Source of the DNA: Aureimonas pseudogalii
Lineage (GTDB): Bacteria; Pseudomonadota; Alphaproteobacteria; Rhizobiales; Rhizobiaceae
Length of the DNA stretch: 50,618 nt
Assembly: GCF_014196835.1 (NCBI RefSeq)
Contig: NZ_JACIEK010000020.1
Span: 1-50,618, forward strand
Reading direction: 5' to 3'
In this document: positions 1 to 9,090 of the stretch, piece after piece
Layout of the letters: every line of letters starts with the position of its first letter
Position numbering within the stretch: position 1 is the stretch's first letter
The notes under the pieces: generated by a model
The model's database searches: none
The model's input: the letters and a program-made list of their open reading frames with translations, nothing else
What the model was told of the DNA's origin: nothing
Translations under genes and position numbers: made by a program

Positions 1-1
1 G

Positions 2-58
2 CGACATTCGGCGCTAACCTTCATCAGCCCGCTTCAGTTCGAGAGACAAGCCGCGTAA
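2..58 (+). pseudogene. IS3-family transposase OrfB, C-terminal end only (cut by window edge)
   Basis: Reading from base 2 gives RHSALTFISPLQFERQAA and a TAA stop at 56-58. This is the usual C-terminal tail of IS3-family OrfB integrases (RHSAL-x-x-xSP-x-x-FE). The rest lies left of the window, so it is partial here rather than shown to be broken. A 25-bp terminal repeat follows 12 bp later. A matching left end of the same element occurs at 50525. Confidence 0.75.
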
Positions 59-70
59 TATCGAAACCGC

Positions 71-95
71 TCTCCACTTTCCCGGGGTAAGTCCA
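71..95 (+). repeat. Right terminal inverted repeat of IS3-family element
   Basis: These 25 bp end in CA. Their reverse complement matches 50525-50549 at 24 of 25 positions, with one A/G difference. TG...CA ends are typical of IS3-family elements. The repeat follows the OrfB stop by 12 bp, so the element's right end is placed at 95. Confidence 0.8.
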
Positions 96-101
96 GTCCA
101 G

Positions 102-200
102 TTCGGCCATCTCGAGAATTCGAAGCGGATCGCGACCCGCTACGACCGCCCCGCAGTCAACGCTCTCGCCGCCACCGCCCTGATCGCGACGGTGACTTGA
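102..200 (+). pseudogene. IS5/IS4-type DDE transposase remnant, C-terminal end
   Basis: Reading from 102 gives 32 residues beginning FGHLENSKRIATRYDR, followed by PAVNALAATAL and a TGA stop at 198-200. The pattern (x-x-HLKxFRRIATRYDK-x-x-x-FL) is the C-terminus of IS5-type DDE transposases. The fragment starts right at the end of the IS3 element, so the IS3 copy interrupted it or recombined into it. The 89 bp from 201 to the tssM stop at 290 probably contain the old IS5 end; no clear terminal repeat was identified. Confidence 0.6.
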
Positions 201-289
201 TCGCTTGGGTGAGTCACCTGCCGAGGTAAAATGAGGTTCAAGCCAATTCAAAGGGCGACAACATCACCCGCGGTTCATCCGATGTATCT

Positions 290-3200
290 TCAGAGCTGAG
301 GGCATCGATAATTGTCGAGCAGCTTTAGTTCGAACGGGTTGCGTGTGCTGGCGGGTGTCAGCTTCAGTGTGAAAGCTCGACCTGCAAGAGAAAAACTCGC
401 CAGGAGCGCATTGCCGTCGACCAACCGACGTGACGCCGCTTGGTTCATCAGACGGAACAAGGCCCACGGCCCCTCTCCCATCGCCATGTTCGTGCCGCCG
501 TCGATCTCAGGCGTCATGGTCAACGCCGCCGGAGCGTTGGAGAGAGCAGGAGGCCATTGTGCGCTGAGCGGAACCGCGGGTCCATGGGCAAAGCGCAAGG
601 TCTGCCCCCCGACGTCGAAGCGCGCCACCTGTGCCTGGGGGTCGAGACTGATCGGCAAGAGTGCGAAGCGGGAGGCAGGTCCATCGCCGCCGGGGAAGAA
701 AGCCTGCGTGATGCCGTCCGACTGTTCGAACGCCCTCAGCGCCGCCGCATCGAGCGACAGATCCTCGGGGCGTCCCGCTCGCCAGGTCCAGGGTCTCGCA
801 CTCGTGTCGATGAGGGGCTTGAGATAGGCTTCGCGAAAAGCAGCGATCTGCCCCCGAGGCCCGAAGACCGACTTGAAGTCTTCGAAGGGCGTGTCTTCAC
901 TGGCACGTGCGCTGAAGGGGAAGCGGTTCAAGGTCGCCGCTTGGCAGGCGGGCAGGACCGTGGTGTTCCAGACTTCGCGCAGACGTTCGCCGGATGCGCC
1001 TTGGATCAGGTCCATCGCCGCCGTCTGCACGCGTTTGAAGAAGGGCTGGAGCGAGGGTGGAAGAGCCGCGACGAGAAGGTCGATCTGTGCCGAGACCGTC
1101 TGCGGTTCGGTGCCGAGTTCGAGAACGTTGCCGCCCTCGGCGATATGGTTGAGCTGGCGGTAGAGCGGCTCGAACGCGGCCAGAACGCCGGCGACCTGAG
1201 AGGCATTCCCTTCGGAGGCAGCTGTCGCCCGGCGCAGGGGCGCGAACGCTGCGGTCACCACGCGCCCGGGATCAGCAGGTGCGCCGATGCCGAGCGTGGT
1301 GGCGGCTGGTGCTACGGCCGCAGCGATCGCGTCTGCGGCGGCGGGCGGGATGGCAGGGGGCGAAAGGTCGGTCTCCTTCGCGATGGCCGACAGAAGGTCG
1401 GCGACCGGCGAGGGCGTCGTCACCAACAGGGATAGGAGCTTCGCACCGTCCGCCGCCGTCGGCATGGGCCGCACGGTCAGATCGGACAGGAGCCCATCCC
1501 AGAGGCGGATCGTCTCGGCAGAGAAGAGACCCAGCGTCCCCTCGAAGACATCGCTCGATGCGCGCCCTTCGCTTGAGCCGAGCACCCAGGCGTCGCCTTG
1601 GATTTCCGCCGCCGCGGCCCGCAGGGCCGGCAGCGACGCACGGTCGAAGGCGCCCGCTGTCGCAAAGCCTGGAAGGCCGTCCCACATCGAGCCGCCATCG
1701 AGTCTCGCCAAGGCGAGCGGCCCCGCTGCACCGGCATGGTCGCTCGGCCGCCAAGGCGAAAGCGCCTCGATCTCAGGGCGCGCGCGCGCCACGTCGAGCG
1801 CCAATTGCGCCAGCGTATAGGCGGCGATGCGTCGCCGTGCGTCGACGACGAGCGAAGCTTGGACAGGCGACACCGCGACGACGTGGGTTCCGAGCGCGGC
1901 GACATGCGCCGCGAACGCGACACGGTCCGCATCGGAAGAGCCGGCCAGCCAGCGTCGAGCCAGCCATGCGCCCGATCGCGGCAGGTCGAGCGTGTCGAGC
2001 GGGCGCTCTCCCGACAGCGCGAGGTAGAGTTTCAGCCCTTGATAGAGATCCGGCACGCTGGTGGCCTCGTCCGCTAGCGTCGCCTGGAGCCCTTCCGTCA
2101 AATAGGGCACGAAGAGCCGATTGAGCCCCGCCGTATACGCATCCCCGGCGGCGCTTTGCAGCGCGGGCACCTCGGCAATGCGACCGAGGTCTTCGCCGGG
2201 TTCGCGTCCTTCGAGGATCCGCAGGCCGTTCAGGATTGGGAGGACGTCGATGAAAGGGGGTAGCCGGGAGCCGAACCGCGAGCTCGACAGGCGATCCTGC
2301 ATGGCGGCAGCGTCGCTTTCGATCGCAGCCGCATAGGCGGATGCCGCCTGATGGCGGGAGATCCAATGTGCGGACAAACCCAGCGCCAGCAGACCTAGAC
2401 ATGCGGCGGCCGCCATCTGCCAACTCTGCGTGACACGGCGCGCGGTTGTGGACAGGCCACTGCGCAGGGCGTCGCGTGGCGCGAGGGCAGCCAGGAATTC
2501 TCGCACGAAGAAGGGGCGTGACAGAGAGGGATCAGGCTCGCCCGGTCGGGGAAGCCCGGAGGGCGCGGCAAAGCTTTCTCCAGCCGCCAAGCCAACGAGA
2601 TCCATCGCGGAACCTCCCTGTCGCGCCGAGGCGAAGGAGATGCTGCGCAGATAGGGCGGGCGGTCGAACCGGTGCGGGACGGCTAGGATCTGGATGAACG
2701 GCGCCACCAGATCCCCGAGCGCGGCGAACTGCTCGGGAAATTCATAGACAAGCGCCCGGCGACGCGCGTCGGGCTCTTCCTGAAGCCGCGGCAGACGCCA
2801 TTCGGCCGCCCATCGGGCCAGGTCGCCGAACCGTGTTCGGAACCGTTCGGCAGGCGCGAATTCCCGTTCGTCTTCCGATGCGAGGAACGGCATGCCCCAG
2901 ACAGCCTCGCGCTCGCTGCGATCGGTCGTCTCGAAGAAGGTCGAGAAGCCCAAGAGGCGATCGAGCTTGGAAAAGACGAGATAAACGGGCGGGCGGGCCA
3001 GCAACCGCTCGCCGACCTCGTCCAGTCGGCGGCGCAGCGTCTTGGCGAGCGAGCGACGTGCCTCCTCGCCCATCTCGGCAAAGCTTGACGCATCCACGAC
3101 GAGAACGATTCCACAGGCGGGTTGCCGTCGGCGCAACCGCCGGACGAGATCGAGGAGCCGCAGCCAGACCTGACCGTCTGCCGGCTCGCTTCCCGACCCT

Positions 3201-3784
3201 GTCAGGCGCCCGGCGAGATCGAGAAAGACGGCGTTCTCGGTGAACACGAAATCGACGTCGTCCGTCGGTCCCCCGGCCCCCTGCGGTGGGCCGAACGGCA
3301 TGCTGAGATCGGCGTTGAGAAGCAGGGCCGTCTTGCCCGATGCCGTGGGCCCGATGACGAGGTACCACGGCAGGCGAAAGGCGCGCCGCCCGATGCGTCC
3401 GCGTCCGCCGTCGCGTCCGAGCCGGGCCAGCGTCTCGTCGGTCTTGCGCCGGATGACGGTCAAGCGACGCTCGACCTCGGAGCGGTGCTGGTTCGCACCG
3501 GCATTCGTCTCCGCCTCCTGCTGGCGCAGAGCCGACACCAGGCGCTGGTCGTGCGCCCCCTTGCGCCAACCCAGAAGCACCGCCGCGATGCCCCAGGCCA
3601 AAGCGATCGTCAGAAGCAGCGCGAGACGCGGTGTCGTGTCACCGAGGGGACGGACGTCGCCGAAGGCGAGGAGCGGCCCGCCGAACCAGACGAGGGCGGC
3701 GACGATGAGGGCCGCGGCGGACATCCAGGTCAGCGGATGGGTGACGAGGTGACGCATGCGCCCGCGGGACGACGACCGGCTCAT
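290..3784 (-). CDS. tssM: TssM (IcmF), T6SS inner-membrane complex protein
   Basis: A 1164-residue IcmF-family protein, full length for the family. With TssL and TssJ it forms the envelope complex that anchors the T6SS. Two N-terminal membrane segments (about 20-42 and 53-72) precede a cytoplasmic NTPase-like domain with Walker A GPTASGKT at 145-152. A third membrane segment lies near 455-475, followed by the large periplasmic region expected to contact TssJ. It is last in a minus-strand operon; its ATG at 3784 overlaps the upstream stop as ATGA. Its 3' end lies 90 bp from IS5 debris, so it is the outermost intact gene of the island on this side. Confidence 0.93.
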   Translation of the reverse strand: MSRSSSRGRMRHLVTHPLTWMSAAALIVAALVWFGGPLLAFGDVRPLGDTTPRLALLLTIALAWGIAAVLLGWRKGAHDQRLVSALRQQEAETNAGANQHRSEVERRLTVIRRKTDETLARLGRDGGRGRIGRRAFRLPWYLVIGPTASGKTALLLNADLSMPFGPPQGAGGPTDDVDFVFTENAVFLDLAGRLTGSGSEPADGQVWLRLLDLVRRLRRRQPACGIVLVVDASSFAEMGEEARRSLAKTLRRRLDEVGERLLARPPVYLVFSKLDRLLGFSTFFETTDRSEREAVWGMPFLASEDEREFAPAERFRTRFGDLARWAAEWRLPRLQEEPDARRRALVYEFPEQFAALGDLVAPFIQILAVPHRFDRPPYLRSISFASARQGGSAMDLVGLAAGESFAAPSGLPRPGEPDPSLSRPFFVREFLAALAPRDALRSGLSTTARRVTQSWQMAAAACLGLLALGLSAHWISRHQAASAYAAAIESDAAAMQDRLSSSRFGSRLPPFIDVLPILNGLRILEGREPGEDLGRIAEVPALQSAAGDAYTAGLNRLFVPYLTEGLQATLADEATSVPDLYQGLKLYLALSGERPLDTLDLPRSGAWLARRWLAGSSDADRVAFAAHVAALGTHVVAVSPVQASLVVDARRRIAAYTLAQLALDVARARPEIEALSPWRPSDHAGAAGPLALARLDGGSMWDGLPGFATAGAFDRASLPALRAAAAEIQGDAWVLGSSEGRASSDVFEGTLGLFSAETIRLWDGLLSDLTVRPMPTAADGAKLLSLLVTTPSPVADLLSAIAKETDLSPPAIPPAAADAIAAAVAPAATTLGIGAPADPGRVVTAAFAPLRRATAASEGNASQVAGVLAAFEPLYRQLNHIAEGGNVLELGTEPQTVSAQIDLLVAALPPSLQPFFKRVQTAAMDLIQGASGERLREVWNTTVLPACQAATLNRFPFSARASEDTPFEDFKSVFGPRGQIAAFREAYLKPLIDTSARPWTWRAGRPEDLSLDAAALRAFEQSDGITQAFFPGGDGPASRFALLPISLDPQAQVARFDVGGQTLRFAHGPAVPLSAQWPPALSNAPAALTMTPEIDGGTNMAMGEGPWALFRLMNQAASRRLVDGNALLASFSLAGRAFTLKLTPASTRNPFELKLLDNYRCPQL

Positions 3785-5565
3785 GGCTGGCTGTCCTTCC
3801 AGGCGAGGATACGTCGTGCCACGTCGAGATAGACCGGGTCGGGTCTAGCAGGCGCCAGCGACAACGCAGCGGGACTTTCATGCAGGAATGAAGCCTGGGT
3901 TCCGCCACCCGGCAGCGCCGCAGCGGTTTGCTCCAACCATTGGCCAAGCGCTGCCGCGTGACCTTGCGCATCGGGCGAGGCGGCGGCGAGACGAAGCGCA
4001 ACGGTATCGCGGTCAGCGCCGAGATCGGCGAGATCCCGCGCCAGCCGCGCCGTGAGGTGCGGACCCAGACTGTTGCGCAGGGCGGTCTCGTGGGCCGTGG
4101 CGATCTCCCGACGCAGATCGGTGATCGGGAAGGGTCGGAAGAGTATACCGAGCTCGTCCAAGCCATTCAGCCGACCGATGCGATCCGTCGTCTCGGCGAC
4201 GCGGCTCAGCACGTCGTCGCTGGCATCGCGGGACGACAGCACCGCCGTGTCAAGGCGCGACAGCTGTGTCTCCACCCTTTCGATCCGGCTTTCGGCCCGG
4301 TCGAACCCAAGACGCAGCGTCACCGCGCCAAGGAGCGACAGACACACGCAGACGGTCAGGATCAGCACGCCGAAGATGGGACGACGATACCAAGGCGGGC
4401 GAGCCATGCCGACGAGACCTGCTTCGCGGATCACCGCGTCTCGCAGCAGGCCCGCCACGAAGAACCCGTGCTCGGCATCGCCCACTTCGATATCGGGCAG
4501 CGTGCCGCTGCGCGGCATGGCGTAGCGGGCTGCCAGCTCGGGCAGCAGCGCGTCGATCGTCAACGCGTCCTGCTGGGAACTGGTGAGGTAGACGCCGCGC
4601 AGGAAAGCGCCCTTGCGACGACGGATATCGGAGGGAAGGATCGGACGCAGAACCGTATCGACGATCGGATCCATGGCCGCGACCTGCGCGCCGAAGCCGA
4701 TGAGCCGCCCCCCCCGCAGCGGGTCGTCCACACGGGCCAGCGCATCCAGGAGTCGAGTTCGCGTGGCTTCGACCAAGCTGCGCACGCCGGCATGGAAGGC
4801 CTCGACGACATCGGCCGTCTTGGCACCGTCGCGCAGCGACAAGGGGAACGAGAAGCCCCAGGACTGGTGGCGTTCGCCCGGCTCCAGGGCTTCGAATCCT
4901 TCGAGGAAGCCCGGTGCGAGATCGATCTTGGTCAGCGCGACATAGACGGGGGGGCGCGATCGAGCCTGCGTTTCGAGCGCAGCGAGACTTGCCGCCAAGC
5001 CTTCCCCGATCTCGCGGCGCTCCAGCGCATCGGCAAGCGTCAGATCGGCGGGGCTGACGGCGAGGATGACGCCGTTGATCGGGCAGGCCGGACGAAAGCG
5101 TCGAAGGAATGCCGCCAAACGCTCGACCTCGGCCGGGACGCTCGCGATCTCCACGAAGATCGCCTCGGATCCCAGCCACCAGCGGGCCCCCTCCGCCTCC
5201 ACCGGCGCATCGAGATCGAGGCCCGATCGTTCCAGAAGCTGTGTCTTGCCCATGCCGGGCGGGCCGACGACGACGAAGAGCGGGAGCCGATAGCGCTGGT
5301 GCGGCCCGGCCAGGCGGCGCGCGGCCAACGCCGAGCGCCATTCCCGCGCGCCCTCGCGCGCCAGAGGAACCGCAGCCACCACGTCCGGCCGCGCCGGACG
5401 CATTCCAAGCAACAAAAGGAGCATCGCCCAGAGGACGACCGGTGCGGCGGTCAGGACGAACCGAACGTCGTCTGCGGCCACGGGAGCTTGGCGCCAGACG
5501 ACGAGCCCCGCGCCAAGCGCGAGCAACAGGCTGAGGCTCCAGATCGCAATGCGGCGCGGCGTCAC
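3781..5565 (-). CDS. Second, short TssM/IcmF-like protein (N-terminal half only)
   Basis: A 594-residue relative of the IcmF N-terminal module. It has two membrane segments at about 7-24 and 36-54, Walker A GPPGMGKT at 101-108, and a third membrane segment near 397-416. It ends about 170 residues later, so most of the periplasmic domain of a full TssM is absent. It is translationally coupled at both ends: it starts at GTG 5565 inside the tssL stop (GTGA) and its stop overlaps the tssM ATG. With a full TssM next door, it looks like an intact paralogue rather than a split gene. It may be an accessory membrane NTPase of the anchoring complex; that role is inferred. Confidence 0.8.
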   Translation of the reverse strand: MTPRRIAIWSLSLLLALGAGLVVWRQAPVAADDVRFVLTAAPVVLWAMLLLLLGMRPARPDVVAAVPLAREGAREWRSALAARRLAGPHQRYRLPLFVVVGPPGMGKTQLLERSGLDLDAPVEAEGARWWLGSEAIFVEIASVPAEVERLAAFLRRFRPACPINGVILAVSPADLTLADALERREIGEGLAASLAALETQARSRPPVYVALTKIDLAPGFLEGFEALEPGERHQSWGFSFPLSLRDGAKTADVVEAFHAGVRSLVEATRTRLLDALARVDDPLRGGRLIGFGAQVAAMDPIVDTVLRPILPSDIRRRKGAFLRGVYLTSSQQDALTIDALLPELAARYAMPRSGTLPDIEVGDAEHGFFVAGLLRDAVIREAGLVGMARPPWYRRPIFGVLILTVCVCLSLLGAVTLRLGFDRAESRIERVETQLSRLDTAVLSSRDASDDVLSRVAETTDRIGRLNGLDELGILFRPFPITDLRREIATAHETALRNSLGPHLTARLARDLADLGADRDTVALRLAAASPDAQGHAAALGQWLEQTAAALPGGGTQASFLHESPAALSLAPARPDPVYLDVARRILAWKDSQP

Positions 5566-7160
5566 GGCGTCGCGTCCTCCGCCGGTATGCGGAACTCCAC
5601 GCGTCGGTTGCGTGTCCGCCCCTCCGCGGTGGCGTTCGATGCGATGGGCGAACCATCCCCACGGCCCAGAAACGACGTGCGGGAGGGATCGGAGAGGAAG
5701 CGCTGAAGCATGGCCGCGGCGGATGCCGCCCGGTCGCGCGAGAGCGTGTCGTTGTTGCGCGTCGGCGAGGCGTTGGCGATCGGCACGTTGTCGGTGTGCC
5801 CGATCACGGTGACGCGGCCGGGCTCCGGGTCGAGGGCCGCCGCGATCCGGCGAAGCATCGGCGCTTCGTTCTCGCCGAGGGCGGTGCCGCCCGTCGGGAA
5901 GGACGCGCGCAGCAACCGAACCACGATGTCGCCGCCGTCGGCCACCACTTCGAGTTCACCGCTGGCGATGTCCGTCGCGACCGCATCCTGAACGCGTTGC
6001 AGCTGGGTCTGAAGTTCGCCCTGCGGCGTGAACGGCTCGGGAACGTCGGGCAGGTTCGGTGCCCCGACGAAGATCGGCATGGCCGGCGACAGGGCGGCGA
6101 CGCGCTCCGCTGCAGCGTCCACGCGCCAGGACAGGAGCAGTCCAAGGACGACATGGAGGACCACCAGCGCGGCGACGATCGCGGCCGACAGCGCCCAGAA
6201 CCAGATCATCCGGGCCGGCGGACGATAGGGTGCATCGACTGCCGTGAAGCCCGCCGACAAACGGCGCTCATGCGGCCCACGTAGCCGGCGGATTGTGCGG
6301 TACAGCTCGCCGCGCAACCGCGAGAGATGAGCCGGCCCGCCCTCCATCACGCGATACTTGCCGACGAAGCCGATCGACAGGCAGAGTGCCATCAGTTCCA
6401 GCGCATCGAGATTCTCCTCGGGCTGCCCATAAAGCTGTCCGAGGAGATCAAAGAAGCGCTCGCCGCCCCACGTCTCCTGATAGAAGGTGCTGACGAGCCC
6501 TTTTGCCGGCCAGTCCGACTGCCCGCCCCAGGCGGTGTTCAGGATGATATCGTCGATCGTCGCGCAAAGAGCGTAGCGGGCGACACGAGCGAGCCTTGGC
6601 GAGACGCCCCGCGTCATCGCGTGGCTCTCGAAACGCGAGACGTCGTCCATCACGCGCGCCCGGAACTGCCCGACGTCGTCAACCGGAAGACTTTCGTTGA
6701 GGCGCGCTGCGAGCCACAGAAGCGGCGATGCGACGGCGACAAGGGGGTTCAGCGCCGCGAGTTCGAAAGCCTGTTCCACATGCGAGTCCGGACCAAGACG
6801 GATCGTGGTTGCGAGAGCACCGAACTCGGAGCGCAGCGGGGTGGGCGGGCTGCCGAAAGACCTGTCGGAAGAGAACCCGAAATCCAGTGGGTCTCGCCCA
6901 TTGCCGGAGAAGCCGAACGGATCCGATTTGTTCGGGCCGTCGAACGATGCGAACTCACTGCTGGGTGCCCCCCATGCCGGAGGGGCGCCCAAGCCCGAAC
7001 CGCCGACCCGCGATCCGTAGGACGGCTGTTGGGCAGGCGAGTTGGACGGCGCAGCGTAAGGTGAGGAGGGCGAGAGCGGACGCCGGATCGTGGCGTCCGG
7101 ATCGAACTGCGAGCCCGCTGCCGGATCCGGCGCGAAGGGGTTGGGTGGCCTCATCTGCAC
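5562..7160 (-). CDS. tssL: TssL (DotU/IcmH family) with C-terminal OmpA-like peptidoglycan-binding domain
   Basis: A 532-residue protein. Residues 1-110 are a low-complexity Pro/Ser/Gly/Phe-rich tail. The DotU domain spans about 125-300, one membrane helix lies at 318-345, and an OmpA-like domain spans about 430-530 (VIGHTDNVPI, then NRRVEFRI). The OmpA part anchors this 'evolved' TssL to peptidoglycan. The GTG at 7160 is used, with AAGGA 7 bp upstream; an ATG two codons later is also possible. The tail contains DPDATIRRP with Thr24, resembling the TssL phospho-threonine site read by Fha in Agrobacterium; kinase and FHA genes are both in this cluster. Confidence 0.92.
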   Translation of the reverse strand: MQMRPPNPFAPDPAAGSQFDPDATIRRPLSPSSPYAAPSNSPAQQPSYGSRVGGSGLGAPPAWGAPSSEFASFDGPNKSDPFGFSGNGRDPLDFGFSSDRSFGSPPTPLRSEFGALATTIRLGPDSHVEQAFELAALNPLVAVASPLLWLAARLNESLPVDDVGQFRARVMDDVSRFESHAMTRGVSPRLARVARYALCATIDDIILNTAWGGQSDWPAKGLVSTFYQETWGGERFFDLLGQLYGQPEENLDALELMALCLSIGFVGKYRVMEGGPAHLSRLRGELYRTIRRLRGPHERRLSAGFTAVDAPYRPPARMIWFWALSAAIVAALVVLHVVLGLLLSWRVDAAAERVAALSPAMPIFVGAPNLPDVPEPFTPQGELQTQLQRVQDAVATDIASGELEVVADGGDIVVRLLRASFPTGGTALGENEAPMLRRIAAALDPEPGRVTVIGHTDNVPIANASPTRNNDTLSRDRAASAAAMLQRFLSDPSRTSFLGRGDGSPIASNATAEGRTRNRRVEFRIPAEDATP

Positions 7161-7163
7161 GGT

Positions 7164-8498
7164 TTAGTCCTTCACCGCCCAGAGTTCGAGCTCCAGACCG
7201 GGGAAATCCCCGCCCACATGCAGCGCCATGCCGCTCGATGTGGCGAACTGACGCCAAAGCGGCGAGGACCGGTCGAGTTCGCAATAGGCCTTGCCCGTAT
7301 GATACGGGATCTGCCGCGGTGCGACGGGCAGGCCGCGCAACGGCACGCCTGGCAAGGCCGTATTGACCAGTTCCCGGATCTGCTCGACCGGACCGATCTT
7401 CACCTGCCCGACCAGACCGCGCATGAGCACGTCGGCGGGCATGTTGGCCTTCGCCGCGAGAAAGAAGCTGTACTTGGCGAACATGGAGCGCTCCGGGACC
7501 TGCGCGACCCTGATCCCGTAGCGATGTTCCGTCAGCGCGATCGCCATCGCTCCCTGGTCGAGAACCGTCGAAAGCGCCTGCCGCAGCGCCGTCACGACGG
7601 GCATGAACGTCAGGTGCAGTTGATCGTGACGATAGGCCGGGAACGAGCGTGGCCGTCGCTCGGCGCTGGTGAAGGTCGCAAGCTCCCCCGCCAGCGAAGC
7701 GATGGCCGTCAGGACGGTTTCGGGATGGACGACGGACGCGACGGCGAGATGTTCGAACAGCGGCTGCCAGCGATTGACCACCTGCAGCATCAACGTGTCG
7801 GTCATGTCCGACGAGGTCCCTGCCCCGCCGCCCGCCACGAGCCGACCGGCAATGGCTTCGCCGCGATGGTTGAGAAGTCCGACCACCTCGTTCAGCAGGG
7901 CCGTCAGATACGGAGACACGGCGCAATCGAGAAGCGGCGGCACATAGTTATTGTCGAGAACGACGCTGTTGTCGGAGCGCACCTCGATGATGCGCGCGAG
8001 GCCGATATGGTGGAAACCGCTGCGTTCGGCTGTCTCCAGCGTGTAGGACAGGCGCAGCTCACCGACCTGGATGGGCGCGAACGCCGTCTCTCCGGCATTG
8101 GCGTCGGGCACGTCCCGTTCCACCACGCGAAAGCGCGTCGTCGATTCGCCGTTCGGGCCCGCTGCTTCGAAACCGCCGGGCTGGCTGATGGGGACGGACA
8201 GATAGACGATGCAGTTGCGCGTATTCTCCGGCAGATGCAGCGGCTCGGGATGCGGCGCGTCGTCAGGCAGCACGAAGGGCGTGCCGTCCTCGAACACGCC
8301 GCCGGCGCGCTCCACCGCGAACCGTCCGGTGGACAGCAACTCGTGATTGAGCTTCAGCTCAAGCAGCCCCCAGCCGTACCCGCGAAGCCCCGCGGCCCGC
8401 CCGCGCACGAGCCGCTCCATGTAACGGGCATCCTGCTGGAAATGCTGGGCACGAATGAACATGCCCTCGGACCAGACGACCCTGTTCGCAAATGCCAT
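7164..8498 (-). CDS. tssK: TssK, T6SS baseplate-to-membrane-complex adaptor
   Basis: A 444-residue TssK, normal length. The N-terminus (VVWSEGMFIRAQHFQQD) carries the family signature that binds the baseplate wedge proteins TssF and TssG. The C-terminal head domain is the part known to bind TssL and TssM. It is cytoplasmic, with no membrane segment. It lies between tssJ, across a 70-bp gap that is the largest near this end of the operon, and tssL, 3 bp downstream. Identification is firm from the N-terminal motif, length and neighbours. Confidence 0.94.
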   Translation of the reverse strand: MAFANRVVWSEGMFIRAQHFQQDARYMERLVRGRAAGLRGYGWGLLELKLNHELLSTGRFAVERAGGVFEDGTPFVLPDDAPHPEPLHLPENTRNCIVYLSVPISQPGGFEAAGPNGESTTRFRVVERDVPDANAGETAFAPIQVGELRLSYTLETAERSGFHHIGLARIIEVRSDNSVVLDNNYVPPLLDCAVSPYLTALLNEVVGLLNHRGEAIAGRLVAGGGAGTSSDMTDTLMLQVVNRWQPLFEHLAVASVVHPETVLTAIASLAGELATFTSAERRPRSFPAYRHDQLHLTFMPVVTALRQALSTVLDQGAMAIALTEHRYGIRVAQVPERSMFAKYSFFLAAKANMPADVLMRGLVGQVKIGPVEQIRELVNTALPGVPLRGLPVAPRQIPYHTGKAYCELDRSSPLWRQFATSSGMALHVGGDFPGLELELWAVKD

Positions 8499-8568
8499 GA
8501 CGTTGCGGTCCCGTTCCTGTTCGCAGTCATCACCACGCGGACGTCCCGCGTGCCGGAAGTTTTCAGTC

Positions 8569-9090
8569 TCATTCGTCCTGTGGTCCGAGCGTGACCGATT
8601 CGCTGTCGATCTTCGCGCGGATCTTGAGGGTCTTCTCGCCCTGCAGCGGAATGATCGCGCGCCATTTCGCCTTCTGGAATTCCTCGAAGCCCACCGTCAC
8701 GCCGACGGCCAGCGCATCCGGGGCCAGCGGCGCGGAAATGCGCTGCACGTCGCTGGGTGTGAGGAAAAGTTCCTTCTTGCCGAGCAACGTCGCACCCAAG
8801 GTCGCCTCGTCCTTCTCCCACAACTCGAAGAAGTTCGCCTCCGTGAAGACATCGGGCGACGACAAGACGTATAGACGAACCGAGATCGGCGACGGCACGC
8901 CATCCCGACCCGGATTGACGAGGGGCGAAGCGGTGGCGAGAAAGTCGATCTTGGCTCCGTCGGCCGGCTTCTTGATCTCGATCTCCTTGGCCGGCACAGG
9001 GTCTTTTTTAAGAAGGCTGCAGCCTGCCACCGGCAGAATGAGACCGAGCGCAAAGAAAGATCGGCGACTGAAGGTCACGTCACGCACCAC
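8569..9090 (-). CDS. tssJ: TssJ, outer-membrane lipoprotein of the T6SS
   Basis: A 173-residue lipoprotein. A basic start (FSRRSFFALG) and a lipobox VAGC place the acylated cysteine at residue 24. The mature part matches TssJ (VRLYVLSS, later FFELWEKDEATLG, and EFQKAKWRAIIPL). TssJ sits in the outer membrane and binds the periplasmic part of TssM. The start is GTG at 9090, overlapping the end of the FHA gene by 11 bp; a later GTG at 9078 is possible, so the exact N-terminus is uncertain. Confidence 0.9.
   Translation of the reverse strand: MVRDVTFSRRSFFALGLILPVAGCSLLKKDPVPAKEIEIKKPADGAKIDFLATASPLVNPGRDGVPSPISVRLYVLSSPDVFTEANFFELWEKDEATLGATLLGKKELFLTPSDVQRISAPLAPDALAVGVTVGFEEFQKAKWRAIIPLQGEKTLKIRAKIDSESVTLGPQDE

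Noticed and set aside
24-251. A 75-codon minus-strand open frame at the left edge
   Set aside because: It is antisense to the IS3 and IS5 transposase tails and their terminal repeat.
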